Assembly: GCA_028290225.1 (NCBI GenBank)
Contig: JAQGKH010000157.1
Location: forward strand, 1-7,076
Reading direction: 5' to 3'
Source: Devosia sp.
GTDB taxonomy: Bacteria > Pseudomonadota > Alphaproteobacteria > Rhizobiales > Devosiaceae
Length of the DNA: 7,076 bases
Positions 1 through 5,608 of the stretch are shown here, piece after piece (within the stretch, counting starts at the first letter, position 1; every line of letters starts with the position of its first letter). The position numbers were made by a program, and so were the translations under genes. The notes under the pieces are model-generated. The model was not told the origin of the DNA, ran no database searches, and worked only from the letters and a program-made list of their open reading frames with translations.

Positions 1-411
1 TTGAGCAAAAAGGCCGTGGATGTGCTGCAGCCCGACGTTTCCCATGCCGGCGGCATGGGCGAAACCAAGCGCATTGCCCACCTCGCGCACACCCATCTGA
101 TCCCGATCGCCCCGCACAATCCGGTGGGGCCGGTGATGAATGCCATGACCCTCCATATGTCGGTCGCCATCCCTAACTTCTCGGTATTCGAGACGGTGTC
201 GGTGGATGTGCCTTGGCGCAAGGAACTGGTGCGCGAAACCCTGCAGTTCGAGAACGGCTACATGCTGGCGCCCACCGCGCCGGGGCTGGGCGTGGAACTG
301 ATCGAGGAAGCCTGTGCGCGCTTCCCTTACGAAGCCACCAATGTGCCGCTGTTCGACGGCTCGATGAATACCTCGGGCGTGGCCACGGGTGCGGCAACGC
401 ACACCAAATAG
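1..411 (+). CDS. Enolase-superfamily sugar-acid dehydratase, C-terminal part (5' truncated by window edge)
   Basis: This is the C-terminal 136 residues of a mandelate racemase/muconate lactonizing enzyme family protein, probably a dehydratase of an aldonate or related sugar acid. Counting from the first visible codon, it shows QPDVSHAGG with Asp12, APHNPVGP with His39, and VFET with Glu64. The Asp-His spacing of 27 and His-Glu spacing of 25 fit the barrel-end Asp/His dyad and following Glu of galactonate-dehydratase-like members. A capping-domain return (PGLGVELIEEA) follows, then a low-complexity Ser/Thr/Ala/Gly tail ending at TAG. The TTG at position 1 is almost certainly an internal codon, because a full member has about 380-420 residues and the metal-ligand half is missing here. 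It lies just upstream of uxuA but is separated from it by a hairpin. Family assignment is firm. The substrate (galactonate, gluconate, mannonate or another) cannot be fixed from this part. Confidence 0.85.
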   Translation: MSKKAVDVLQPDVSHAGGMGETKRIAHLAHTHLIPIAPHNPVGPVMNAMTLHMSVAIPNFSVFETVSVDVPWRKELVRETLQFENGYMLAPTAPGLGVELIEEACARFPYEATNVPLFDGSMNTSGVATGAATHTK

Positions 412-426
412 GCTGAGAGCACAAAT

Positions 427-458
427 AGGGGTCGGGGCTGTTGACAGCTCCGCCCCTT
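427..458 (+). terminator. Strong hairpin after the dehydratase gene, terminator-like
   Basis: The arm at 427-440 pairs with 445-458 around a TTGA tetraloop. There are 13 pairs including two G-U, and one T/C mismatch at 432/453. It begins 16 bases after the TAG stop, a typical place for a 3'-end structure. No T run follows (the sequence continues TCGCATC), so it may be a weak or Rho-assisted terminator, or a 3' stabiliser, rather than a classic intrinsic terminator. Its distal arm overlaps a -35-like hexamer. Confidence 0.55.
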
Positions 459-469
459 CGCATCATAGT
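441..469 (+). promoter_or_regulatory. Candidate sigma-70 promoter for the uxuA-ABC operon
   Basis: A perfect TTGACA at 441-446 is followed after 17 bases by CATAGT at 464-469, which matches four of six bases of TATAAT. Transcription would start near 476 and leave an untranslated leader of about 60 bases before the GTG at 536. This is the only promoter-like pair I noticed ahead of the operon. It is a prediction from consensus only, and alphaproteobacterial promoters often deviate from it. Confidence 0.45.
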
Positions 470-525
470 TCTAAGAAGAATTGCTGATGTTCAAATATGA
501 ACTGCGCCATAGAGCGCCGTCAGTC

Positions 526-530
526 GGAGG
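526..530 (+). promoter_or_regulatory. Ribosome binding site that fixes the uxuA start
   Basis: GGAGG sits five bases before the GTG at 536. The upstream in-frame ATG at 497 has no purine-rich site at a usable distance: the AAGAAG near 474-479 is about 18 bases away. This supports GTG 536 as the true start. Confidence 0.7.
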
Positions 531-535
531 ACAAG

Positions 536-1666
536 GTGAGGGTTGGAATAAGCCTTTACGGCGAGTTGCTGAGCGAGAAGGGCGCCCGCTTTGCGAGCCA
601 GCTCGGCGTGCAGGACGTGGTCGTGCACCTGACCGATTACAGCCGCAATGCCGACAACAGCGCTTACCTGGCCGGAGGTGTCGCCGGCCCGATCAATGGC
701 GATTGCATCGACGCGCCCTTGTGGTCCTACGAGTACATGACCGATCTCGTCGCCATGCTGGCCAAGCATGGCTTGCGCGTCGCGGCGATGGAGAACATCT
801 CCCCCAATTTCTGGTCCGACATCCTGCTCGATGGTCCGCGCAAGGCCGAGCAGATGGACGCCATGAAAGGGCTGGTGCGCGACGCCGGCCGCGCGGGCAT
901 CCCGGTGATCGGCTATAATTTCTCGCTGGCGGGCGTCTGGGGCTGGCAGCGCAAGCCGGTCGGCCGCGGTGGCGCCGTGACCGCCGTGTTCGCCATGGAC
1001 GAGATCGACGCGCAAAGCCCGCTGCCCGACGGCATGGTCGGCAATATGCGCTATCGTCCCGAAGTGCCGGGTGCCGCGTCCCCAAGGGTGGACGAAGCAA
1101 CTCTGTGGGCGCGGCTCGAATGGTTCTTGCGCGAACTGGTGCCGGTGGCAGAGGAAGCCGGCGTCCGGCTCGCCGCCCACCCCGATGATCCCCCGGTGGA
1201 CCTGCTGCGCGGCACCGCCCGGCTGGTCAACTCGCACGCCAAATATGATCGCCTGTTGGCCCTCGTGCCCAGCCCGGCCAATGCGCTGGAATATTGCGTG
1301 GGCTCGCTGGCCGAAATGCGCGACGGCGATGTCTACGAGACGACGCGCCATTTCGCCCGGGCCAAGGCCATTGGTTATGTGCATTTCCGCAATGTGCGCG
1401 GCAAGGTCCCCAACTATGTCGAAACCTTTGTCGATGATGGCGACATCGACATGGCGCAGATTGTGCGGGTGCTGCACGAGGAGGGCTATGACGGGGTGCT
1501 GGTCCCCGACCACGTCCCTGAACTCGATTGCGCCGCGCCCTGGCATGCCGGGCACGCCTATACAATTGGCTACATGAAGGCGCTGATCGCCCAGGCGGCA
1601 GCACTTTCGGCCAGCCGTGCCACCGCGGTGGCACCGGATCGAACCGCTGCCGCCGCGCGGCAGTGA
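536..1666 (+). CDS. uxuA: Mannonate dehydratase, UxuA family (TIM barrel)
   Basis: UxuA removes water from D-mannonate to give 2-keto-3-deoxy-D-gluconate in the cytoplasmic hexuronate pathway, using a divalent metal. From GTG 536 the product has 376 residues and begins MRVGISLYGELL, the usual opening of the family. Landmarks are the early VVHLTDY strand, GYNFSLAGVWGW, AAHPDDPP (His215), EYCVGS (Cys254), VHFRNVRG (His283) and PDHVP (Asp325-His326). The His-Cys-His-Asp series with spacings of 39, 29 and 42 fits the known metal site (His, Cys, His, Asp) and catalytic His of characterised UxuA proteins. A start at ATG 497 would add 13 residues without a good ribosome site. The last 25 or so residues are an Ala-rich tail whose codons also form inverted repeats. 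It is the first gene of the proposed operon, 65 bases before the binding-protein gene. A related TIM-barrel dehydratase with altered substrate cannot be excluded. Confidence 0.85.
   Translation: MRVGISLYGELLSEKGARFASQLGVQDVVVHLTDYSRNADNSAYLAGGVAGPINGDCIDAPLWSYEYMTDLVAMLAKHGLRVAAMENISPNFWSDILLDGPRKAEQMDAMKGLVRDAGRAGIPVIGYNFSLAGVWGWQRKPVGRGGAVTAVFAMDEIDAQSPLPDGMVGNMRYRPEVPGAASPRVDEATLWARLEWFLRELVPVAEEAGVRLAAHPDDPPVDLLRGTARLVNSHAKYDRLLALVPSPANALEYCVGSLAEMRDGDVYETTRHFARAKAIGYVHFRNVRGKVPNYVETFVDDGDIDMAQIVRVLHEEGYDGVLVPDHVPELDCAAPWHAGHAYTIGYMKALIAQAAALSASRATAVAPDRTAAAARQ
1617..1634. repeat. Perfect 18-bp palindrome inside the uxuA 3' end
   Basis: GTGCCACCGCGGTGGCAC is fully self-complementary. As RNA it would form a 7-bp stem with a CGCG loop, and as DNA it could be a symmetric protein site. 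It lies in codons of the Ala-rich tail of UxuA, about 115 bases before the start of the binding-protein gene. Confidence 0.6.
1647..1663 (+). repeat. Hairpin ending at the uxuA stop codon
   Basis: CTGCCGC (1647-1653) and GCGGCAG (1657-1663) form a perfect 7-bp stem with a 3-base loop. It is directly followed by the TGA stop at 1664-1666. Confidence 0.5.
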
Positions 1667-1670
1667 CAGA

Positions 1671-1689
1671 TGCCCCGCCCGTCGGGGCA
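1671..1689 (+). repeat. Intercistronic hairpin between uxuA and the binding-protein gene
   Basis: TGCCCCG (1671-1677) and CGGGGCA (1683-1689) form a perfect 7-bp G/C-rich stem around CCCGT. It starts four bases after the uxuA stop and lies 25 bases before the ribosome site of the next gene. There is no T run, so it looks more like an mRNA processing or stability element or an attenuator than a full terminator. Confidence 0.5.
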
Positions 1690-1731
1690 AGGATTGCGAC
1701 AGCGACGTCGCATGGGAGGATGACAAAGACC

Positions 1732-2949
1732 ATGACCAAGCTTTTCAAGACAATGGCCCTGTTGGGCTGCACCGTTTCGGGCCTCGCTCTTTCGGCTGGC
1801 TGGGCCAGCGCCGGTGAAGTGACCTGGTGGACCCCCAACTTCAACGAGGCCCGCGCCCGTGAACTGGTGACCAAGTTCGAGGCCGCCAATCCGGGCATCA
1901 CCATCAATCTCGAAATCACCACCACCGACGGTTTGCCCCAGCGCATCCTCACGGCGCTGCAGTCCGGCGCCGCCCCCGATGTGATCGACGTGCAGCATGG
2001 CTGGGTGAACGGCTATGCCCAGAACAATCTGGTGCTGCCGCTCGATGAGGTGCTGACCGGCCGCGAGGATTACATTCCCGCCGCCCTCGACTATGTCACC
2101 TGGGAAGACAAGCTCTGGGCCATTCCCTACCGCATCGAAACTCACGCCATCATCTACAACAAGGCCGATTTTGTTGCCGCCGGCCTCGATCCCGCCAACC
2201 CACCCCAGACCTGGGAAGAGTTTGCGGCCGCAGCCAAGGCCATGACCAAGGACGGCAAGTCCGGCTTTGCCATCACCGGCGGCGGGGAAGTGGGCAATAC
2301 CATTTTCCGCTCCTTGCCCTTTATCTGGATGGCCGGCGGCGGCATCATCTCCGAGGACGGCACTGAAGTGCTGGTCAACAGCCCCGAAACCGTCAAGGCG
2401 GTGACCTACTACACCGACTTCTTCAAGAACGGTATTTCGCCTTCTTCGACGCTGGAAAACGACGGCACCGCCAATCGCCGCCTGTTTATCGCCGAAACCG
2501 TCTCGATGTATCAGTCGGGCCAGTTCGACGTGAACTCGATCCGCCAGGAAAACCCCAATATCGATATCGGCGTGATGACCATCCCGCATCCCGAAGGCGC
2601 TGATACCGCCGCGATCCTGGGCGGCTGGAGCCTGGTGGTCCCCACCGATGCCAAGAACCCCGAAGAAGCCAAGACCTTTATCGGCTTTTTGGGCGAAGCG
2701 GAAAACCAGGCCGTCTTGACCGATACCTTCCCGGCTCGCGTTTCGGCCATGGAAGCTGAACGCTTCCAGGACCCGATCCTCAACGTGTTCAAGGAAATGC
2801 TGCCCTTTGGCCGCCCGGTGCCGGTGCACCCGAACTGGGTCCAGATCACCCAGGCCTATTTCGACGGCATCCAGCGTATCCTGCTGGGCGATGAAGACGT
2901 GCAGACCGCCATGGATGGCGCTGCCGAAGAAATCGAAGCCCTGCTGTAA
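1732..2949 (+). CDS. ABC transporter periplasmic sugar-binding protein (SBP family 1, CUT1 type)
   Basis: This is the periplasmic binding protein that captures the substrate and delivers it to the two permeases encoded next. The chosen ATG 1732 gives 405 residues, normal for the family. It opens with a Sec signal peptide: Lys3/Lys6, a hydrophobic stretch at about residues 8-23, and a likely signal-peptidase I cleavage after WASA (Ala27). The mature part starts EVTWWTPNFNE and continues with FEAANPGITINLE, ALQSGAAPDVIDVQHGW, LDEVL and YRIETHAIIYNK, all typical of UgpB/MalE-like proteins. An in-frame ATG at 1720 overlaps the GGGAGG ribosome site (1714-1719), so 1732 is preferred. An upstream extension to ATG 1528 would overlap uxuA and bury the signal peptide. 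A hairpin on each side of the gene could raise its message level above that of the permeases. The ligand is not readable from sequence; a sugar acid or its oligosaccharide is inferred from the neighbours. Confidence 0.9.
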   Translation: MTKLFKTMALLGCTVSGLALSAGWASAGEVTWWTPNFNEARARELVTKFEAANPGITINLEITTTDGLPQRILTALQSGAAPDVIDVQHGWVNGYAQNNLVLPLDEVLTGREDYIPAALDYVTWEDKLWAIPYRIETHAIIYNKADFVAAGLDPANPPQTWEEFAAAAKAMTKDGKSGFAITGGGEVGNTIFRSLPFIWMAGGGIISEDGTEVLVNSPETVKAVTYYTDFFKNGISPSSTLENDGTANRRLFIAETVSMYQSGQFDVNSIRQENPNIDIGVMTIPHPEGADTAAILGGWSLVVPTDAKNPEEAKTFIGFLGEAENQAVLTDTFPARVSAMEAERFQDPILNVFKEMLPFGRPVPVHPNWVQITQAYFDGIQRILLGDEDVQTAMDGAAEEIEALL

Positions 2950-2963
2950 ACCCCGCTCCTTCC

Positions 2964-2999
2964 CAGCGCCCCGGCTTGCCATGCGCGGCCGGGGCGTTG
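2964..2999 (+). terminator. Strong intercistronic hairpin between binding-protein and permease genes
   Basis: The arm 2964-2975 pairs with 2988-2999 in a 12-bp stem that has one G-U pair and a perfect 9-bp core (CGCCCCGGC/GCCGGGGCG). The loop is 12 bases. It starts 15 bases after the TAA stop and ends 25 bases before the permease ATG. No long T run follows. Placement matches the structures that, in maltose-type operons, stabilise the binding-protein message or cause partial termination so that permeases are made at lower level. Confidence 0.6.
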
Positions 3000-3014
3000 C
3001 TTCTCCCTCTATTC

Positions 3015-3019
3015 GGTGG
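3015..3019 (+). promoter_or_regulatory. Weak ribosome binding site deciding the first permease start
   Basis: GGTGG lies five bases before ATG 3025 and is the only candidate site. It overlaps an in-frame GTG at 3016, which has no purine-rich site of its own. A weak site after a strong hairpin would keep permease synthesis low. Confidence 0.4.
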
Positions 3020-3024
3020 CCGCC

Positions 3025-3885
3025 ATGCAACGACAGTCCACAGGCTATTTGTTTGTTCTGCCCGCCCTTCTGGTGCTGGGCCTGCTGATAGCCTATCCGG
3101 TGGCCTATACGGGCCTGCTGAGCGTCACCGATAATCAGGGCAATTATGTCGGGGTCGAGAACTTCGCCCGCATCCTGGGCGCTCGCGCCACCCCGACCGC
3201 CTTCATGAACACGCTGTGGTGGGTGTTCGGCTCCATCGTGTTCCAGGTCATCCTGGGCGTTTTGGCCGCGATCCTGCTCAACCAGAATTTCCGCGGCCGC
3301 GCCATTGTGCGCTCCGTGACGCTGATCCCCTGGGTGGTGCCGGGCATTGTTGCGGCCACCACCTGGGCCTGGATGCTCCATACCGAGTTCGGCATCATCA
3401 ACTACATGCTGACTGCGCCCGGCATCATTCCCGAGCCGGTGGGCTGGCTGACCAATGGCAGCACGGTGCTGCCGGTGATGATCGCCATCAATATCTGGAA
3501 GATGTTCCCCTTTGTCGCCATCATGGTGCTGGCGGGCCTGCAGTCCATTCCCAATGATCTCTATGAAGCCGCCCGCATCGATGGCGCCAGCTTCTGGGAA
3601 GAGGTCTGGTATGTGATGCTGCCCCAGGTACGGCCGGTGATCGTGGCGGTGACGCTGCTGCTGGTGATCTGGGCCCTCAACCACATCACCATCATCTATG
3701 CGATCACCCGCGGCGGCCCTGCCAACCGCACCCTGATCACCCCCATCCAGATCTTCCGCACCGCCTTTGAAAGCGTGCAGTTTAATCAGGCGGCAGCGCT
3801 GTCGGTGATGTTCTTCGCCGTCGCGATCGTGGTGGTGTTCATCTATATCCGCACCCTTGCCTCCAACGCCGGAGAAGCCCGATGA
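3025..3885 (+). CDS. ABC transporter permease, CUT1 sugar family (MalF/UgpA type)
   Basis: This is one of the two inner-membrane subunits forming the translocation channel. From ATG 3025 it has 286 residues with six predicted membrane segments at about 8-30, 64-86, 97-118, 147-171, 204-226 and 256-276. The cytoplasmic EAA loop that docks on the ATPase starts at residue 181: EAARIDGASFWEEVWYVMLP, with Gly187. Other marks are IPWVVPGIVAATTWAWM and ITRGGPANRT, both usual for this family. A GTG at 3016 would add only three residues (MAA). The stop overlaps the next start as ATGA, which points to translational coupling with the second permease. Length and topology are those of the short sugar permeases without the large MalF periplasmic domain. 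The name reflects family and order only; the substrate is unknown. Confidence 0.9.
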   Translation: MQRQSTGYLFVLPALLVLGLLIAYPVAYTGLLSVTDNQGNYVGVENFARILGARATPTAFMNTLWWVFGSIVFQVILGVLAAILLNQNFRGRAIVRSVTLIPWVVPGIVAATTWAWMLHTEFGIINYMLTAPGIIPEPVGWLTNGSTVLPVMIAINIWKMFPFVAIMVLAGLQSIPNDLYEAARIDGASFWEEVWYVMLPQVRPVIVAVTLLLVIWALNHITIIYAITRGGPANRTLITPIQIFRTAFESVQFNQAAALSVMFFAVAIVVVFIYIRTLASNAGEAR

Positions 3886-4742
3886 GCGCTGTTGCTGCAG
3901 CTCCTTCCAAGCTCAAGCGCACGGGATTGCCGGTGCCGCTGATCATCATCGGCTCGGTGCTGCTGGTGTTTGTCTGCCTGTTTCCGTTCTGGTGGATGGG
4001 GCTTTCATCCATCAAGACCTTGCGCGAGCTTTACACCATCCCGCCGATCTGGTGGCCGAGCATGCCCACGCTCGACAACTACCGGAAGGTGCTGTTTGAA
4101 TCCAACATCCCGCGCTATTTCCTCAACAGCGTGGTGGTGTCGGTGGGCTCCACCGGGCTGGCGCTGATCCTGGCGATCTTTGCTTCCTATGGCTTTGCCC
4201 GCTTCAACTTCCGCGGCAAGCCACTGCTGCAAAGCTTCGTTTTGGTGGGCCAGCTGCTGCCCACCGCCGCCATCATCGTGCCCTTGTTCATCACCCTGCG
4301 CGTGCTTGGGCTGGTGAACACCTATTGGGGCCTGATCCTGGTTTACATGATCCTGACCCTGCCGCTGTCGGTGTGGATGCTGACCAGCTACTTCAAGGCC
4401 ATTCCGGTGGAGCTCGAGGAAGCCGCGATCATCGATGGCGCCAGCCGCATCGGGTGCCTGTTCCGCATCACCCTGCCGCTCTCCATCCCGGGCCTCGTGT
4501 CGGTGCTGGTTTATGCCTTCGTCACCACCTGGAACGAGTTCATCTTCGCGCTGTGTTTTGCCACCGATTCCTCGGTCAAGACGCTGCCGATCGGGCTGGC
4601 GGAATTTTCCACCGAGTTCAACACCGACTGGGGCGCGGTGATGGCCGCTTCCGTGGTGATGACCCTGCCCATCGCCATCCTGTTCCTGTCCATGCAGCGC
4701 TTGTTCGTGGGCGGCATGACGGCCGGCGCCACCAAGGGCTGA
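3882..4742 (+). CDS. ABC transporter permease, CUT1 sugar family (MalG/UgpE type)
   Basis: This is the second inner-membrane channel subunit, pairing with the preceding permease. It has 286 residues and six predicted membrane segments at about 17-39, 80-104, 117-140, 148-170, 202-225 and 250-272. The EAA loop starts at residue 180: EAAIIDGASRIGCLFRITLP, with Gly186. VYAFVTTWNEFIFAL after the loop and the ending MQRLFVGGMTAGATKG are hallmarks of MalG-type proteins, which finish with a QrxfvxGltaGAvKG-like tail. The ATG at 3882 shares bases with the stop of the upstream gene. A good GGAGAAG ribosome site lies at 3871-3877 inside that gene. The next gene begins 22 bases after the stop. Confidence 0.92.
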   Translation: MSAVAAAPSKLKRTGLPVPLIIIGSVLLVFVCLFPFWWMGLSSIKTLRELYTIPPIWWPSMPTLDNYRKVLFESNIPRYFLNSVVVSVGSTGLALILAIFASYGFARFNFRGKPLLQSFVLVGQLLPTAAIIVPLFITLRVLGLVNTYWGLILVYMILTLPLSVWMLTSYFKAIPVELEEAAIIDGASRIGCLFRITLPLSIPGLVSVLVYAFVTTWNEFIFALCFATDSSVKTLPIGLAEFSTEFNTDWGAVMAASVVMTLPIAILFLSMQRLFVGGMTAGATKG

Positions 4743-4764
4743 GACCTCAATCGAAAGGGCCGAC

Positions 4765-5580
4765 ATGGCATCCTCGACATCTATTCCGCCCCTGGGGCTT
4801 GGCACTTACGGACGCACCGGCGCCGAGGGGATCGACGCCATCGGCACTGCGCTCGAGATCGGTTACCGCCACCTCGACACGGCCCAAAGCTACGACACTG
4901 AGTCTACGGTGGGGGAAGCTGTCCGCCGCTCGGGCCTGGCGCGGGCGGATGTGTTCATCACCACCAAGGTCGCCGACACCAGGCTCGCTCCGGCCGATTT
5001 CATGCCGAGCGTGCGCCAGAGCCTCGAGACCATCGGGGTGGATCAGGTCGACCTGCTGCTGATCCACTGGCCGGTGCCCGAAGCGGTCGTGCCCTTCGAA
5101 AGCTATATGGGGGCGCTCAAGGAAGCCCAGGATGCCGGCTATGCGCGGCTGATCGGCGTGTCCAACTTCACCATCGCATTGCTGGAGCGGGCCGAAAAAC
5201 TGCTCGGCAAGGGCGCGCTGGCCACCAACCAGGTGGAAATTCATCCCTGGCTGCAAGTGCCCACCTTGCGCGATTATGCGCGCGGCGCCGCCTTGCAGCT
5301 CACCGCCTACCAGCCGCTGGTCAAGGGCCAGGTTTCGAGCGACCCGGTGCTTGGCCGCATTGCCGGGGAACTGGGCACCGGCCCGGCCGCCGTCGCGCTG
5401 GCGTTCCTCTTGGCCGAAGGGCACATCGTCATTCCAGCTTCCGCCAGCCGCACCAATCTGCAGGCCAATTTCGACGCCACCACCATTATCCTGACCAGCG
5501 AGCACCTGGAGGCCATCCGCCAGCTCGATCGCGGTTATCGCCACATCAACCCGGCCAAGTCCCCGCGCTGGGACGACTGA
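4765..5580 (+). CDS. Aldo/keto reductase, 2,5-diketogluconate reductase (DkgB)-like
   Basis: This is a cytoplasmic NAD(P)H-dependent oxidoreductase of the AKR superfamily, 271 residues, which matches the short prokaryotic DkgA/DkgB type. The catalytic tetrad is complete: Asp38 and Tyr43 in YRHLDTAQSY, Lys68 in VFITTKV, and His101 in LLLIHWP. The usual IGVSNF, NQVEIHPWLQ and IPAS (223-226) motifs follow; the last belongs to the cofactor phosphate-binding segment. The C-terminus, LDRGYRHINPAKSPRWDD, resembles the DkgB end. GAAAGGG five bases before ATG 4765 is a good ribosome site. The gene sits between the permeases and the ATPase of one transporter, so its substrate is probably the imported compound or an early intermediate such as a keto-sugar acid or uronate. 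That role is inference, and AKRs are often promiscuous. Confidence 0.9.
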   Translation: MASSTSIPPLGLGTYGRTGAEGIDAIGTALEIGYRHLDTAQSYDTESTVGEAVRRSGLARADVFITTKVADTRLAPADFMPSVRQSLETIGVDQVDLLLIHWPVPEAVVPFESYMGALKEAQDAGYARLIGVSNFTIALLERAEKLLGKGALATNQVEIHPWLQVPTLRDYARGAALQLTAYQPLVKGQVSSDPVLGRIAGELGTGPAAVALAFLLAEGHIVIPASASRTNLQANFDATTIILTSEHLEAIRQLDRGYRHINPAKSPRWDD

Positions 5581-5608
5581 CGGGCTCGCTCGAGAAAGGT
5601 TTTTACCC

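Noticed and set aside
1..3. TTG at position 1 as the start of a short 136-residue protein
   Set aside because: The product begins in the middle of an enolase-superfamily barrel and lacks the capping domain and metal ligands, so the window edge cuts a longer gene.
469..477. Small palindrome TTCTAAGAA near the proposed transcription start, and CATCA...TGATG (461-465, 485-489) around it, as an operator
   Set aside because: The arms are only four and five bases, their centres do not coincide, and they match no regulator site I can name. They are likely chance.
491..1726. A 411-codon minus-strand frame over uxuA, and similar long minus frames at 4005-4805, 4747-5640 and 5621-6688
   Set aside because: Each mirrors a well-supported plus-strand gene codon for codon and has the same His/Gly/Asp-rich composition without family motifs. 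They are shadows of codon bias.
1528..1731. N-terminal extension of the binding protein to ATG 1528
   Set aside because: It would overlap uxuA by about 140 bases and put some 68 residues in front of a clear Sec signal peptide. The ribosome site at 1714-1719 points to the start at 1732.
1570..3684. A 704-codon open frame on the minus strand, antisense to the uxuA end, the binding protein and the first permease
   Set aside because: Its product is rich in His, Gly, Asp and Gln with no recognisable domain, as expected from reading a G/C-third-position gene backwards. The plus strand has clear homologous proteins with ribosome sites over the whole span.
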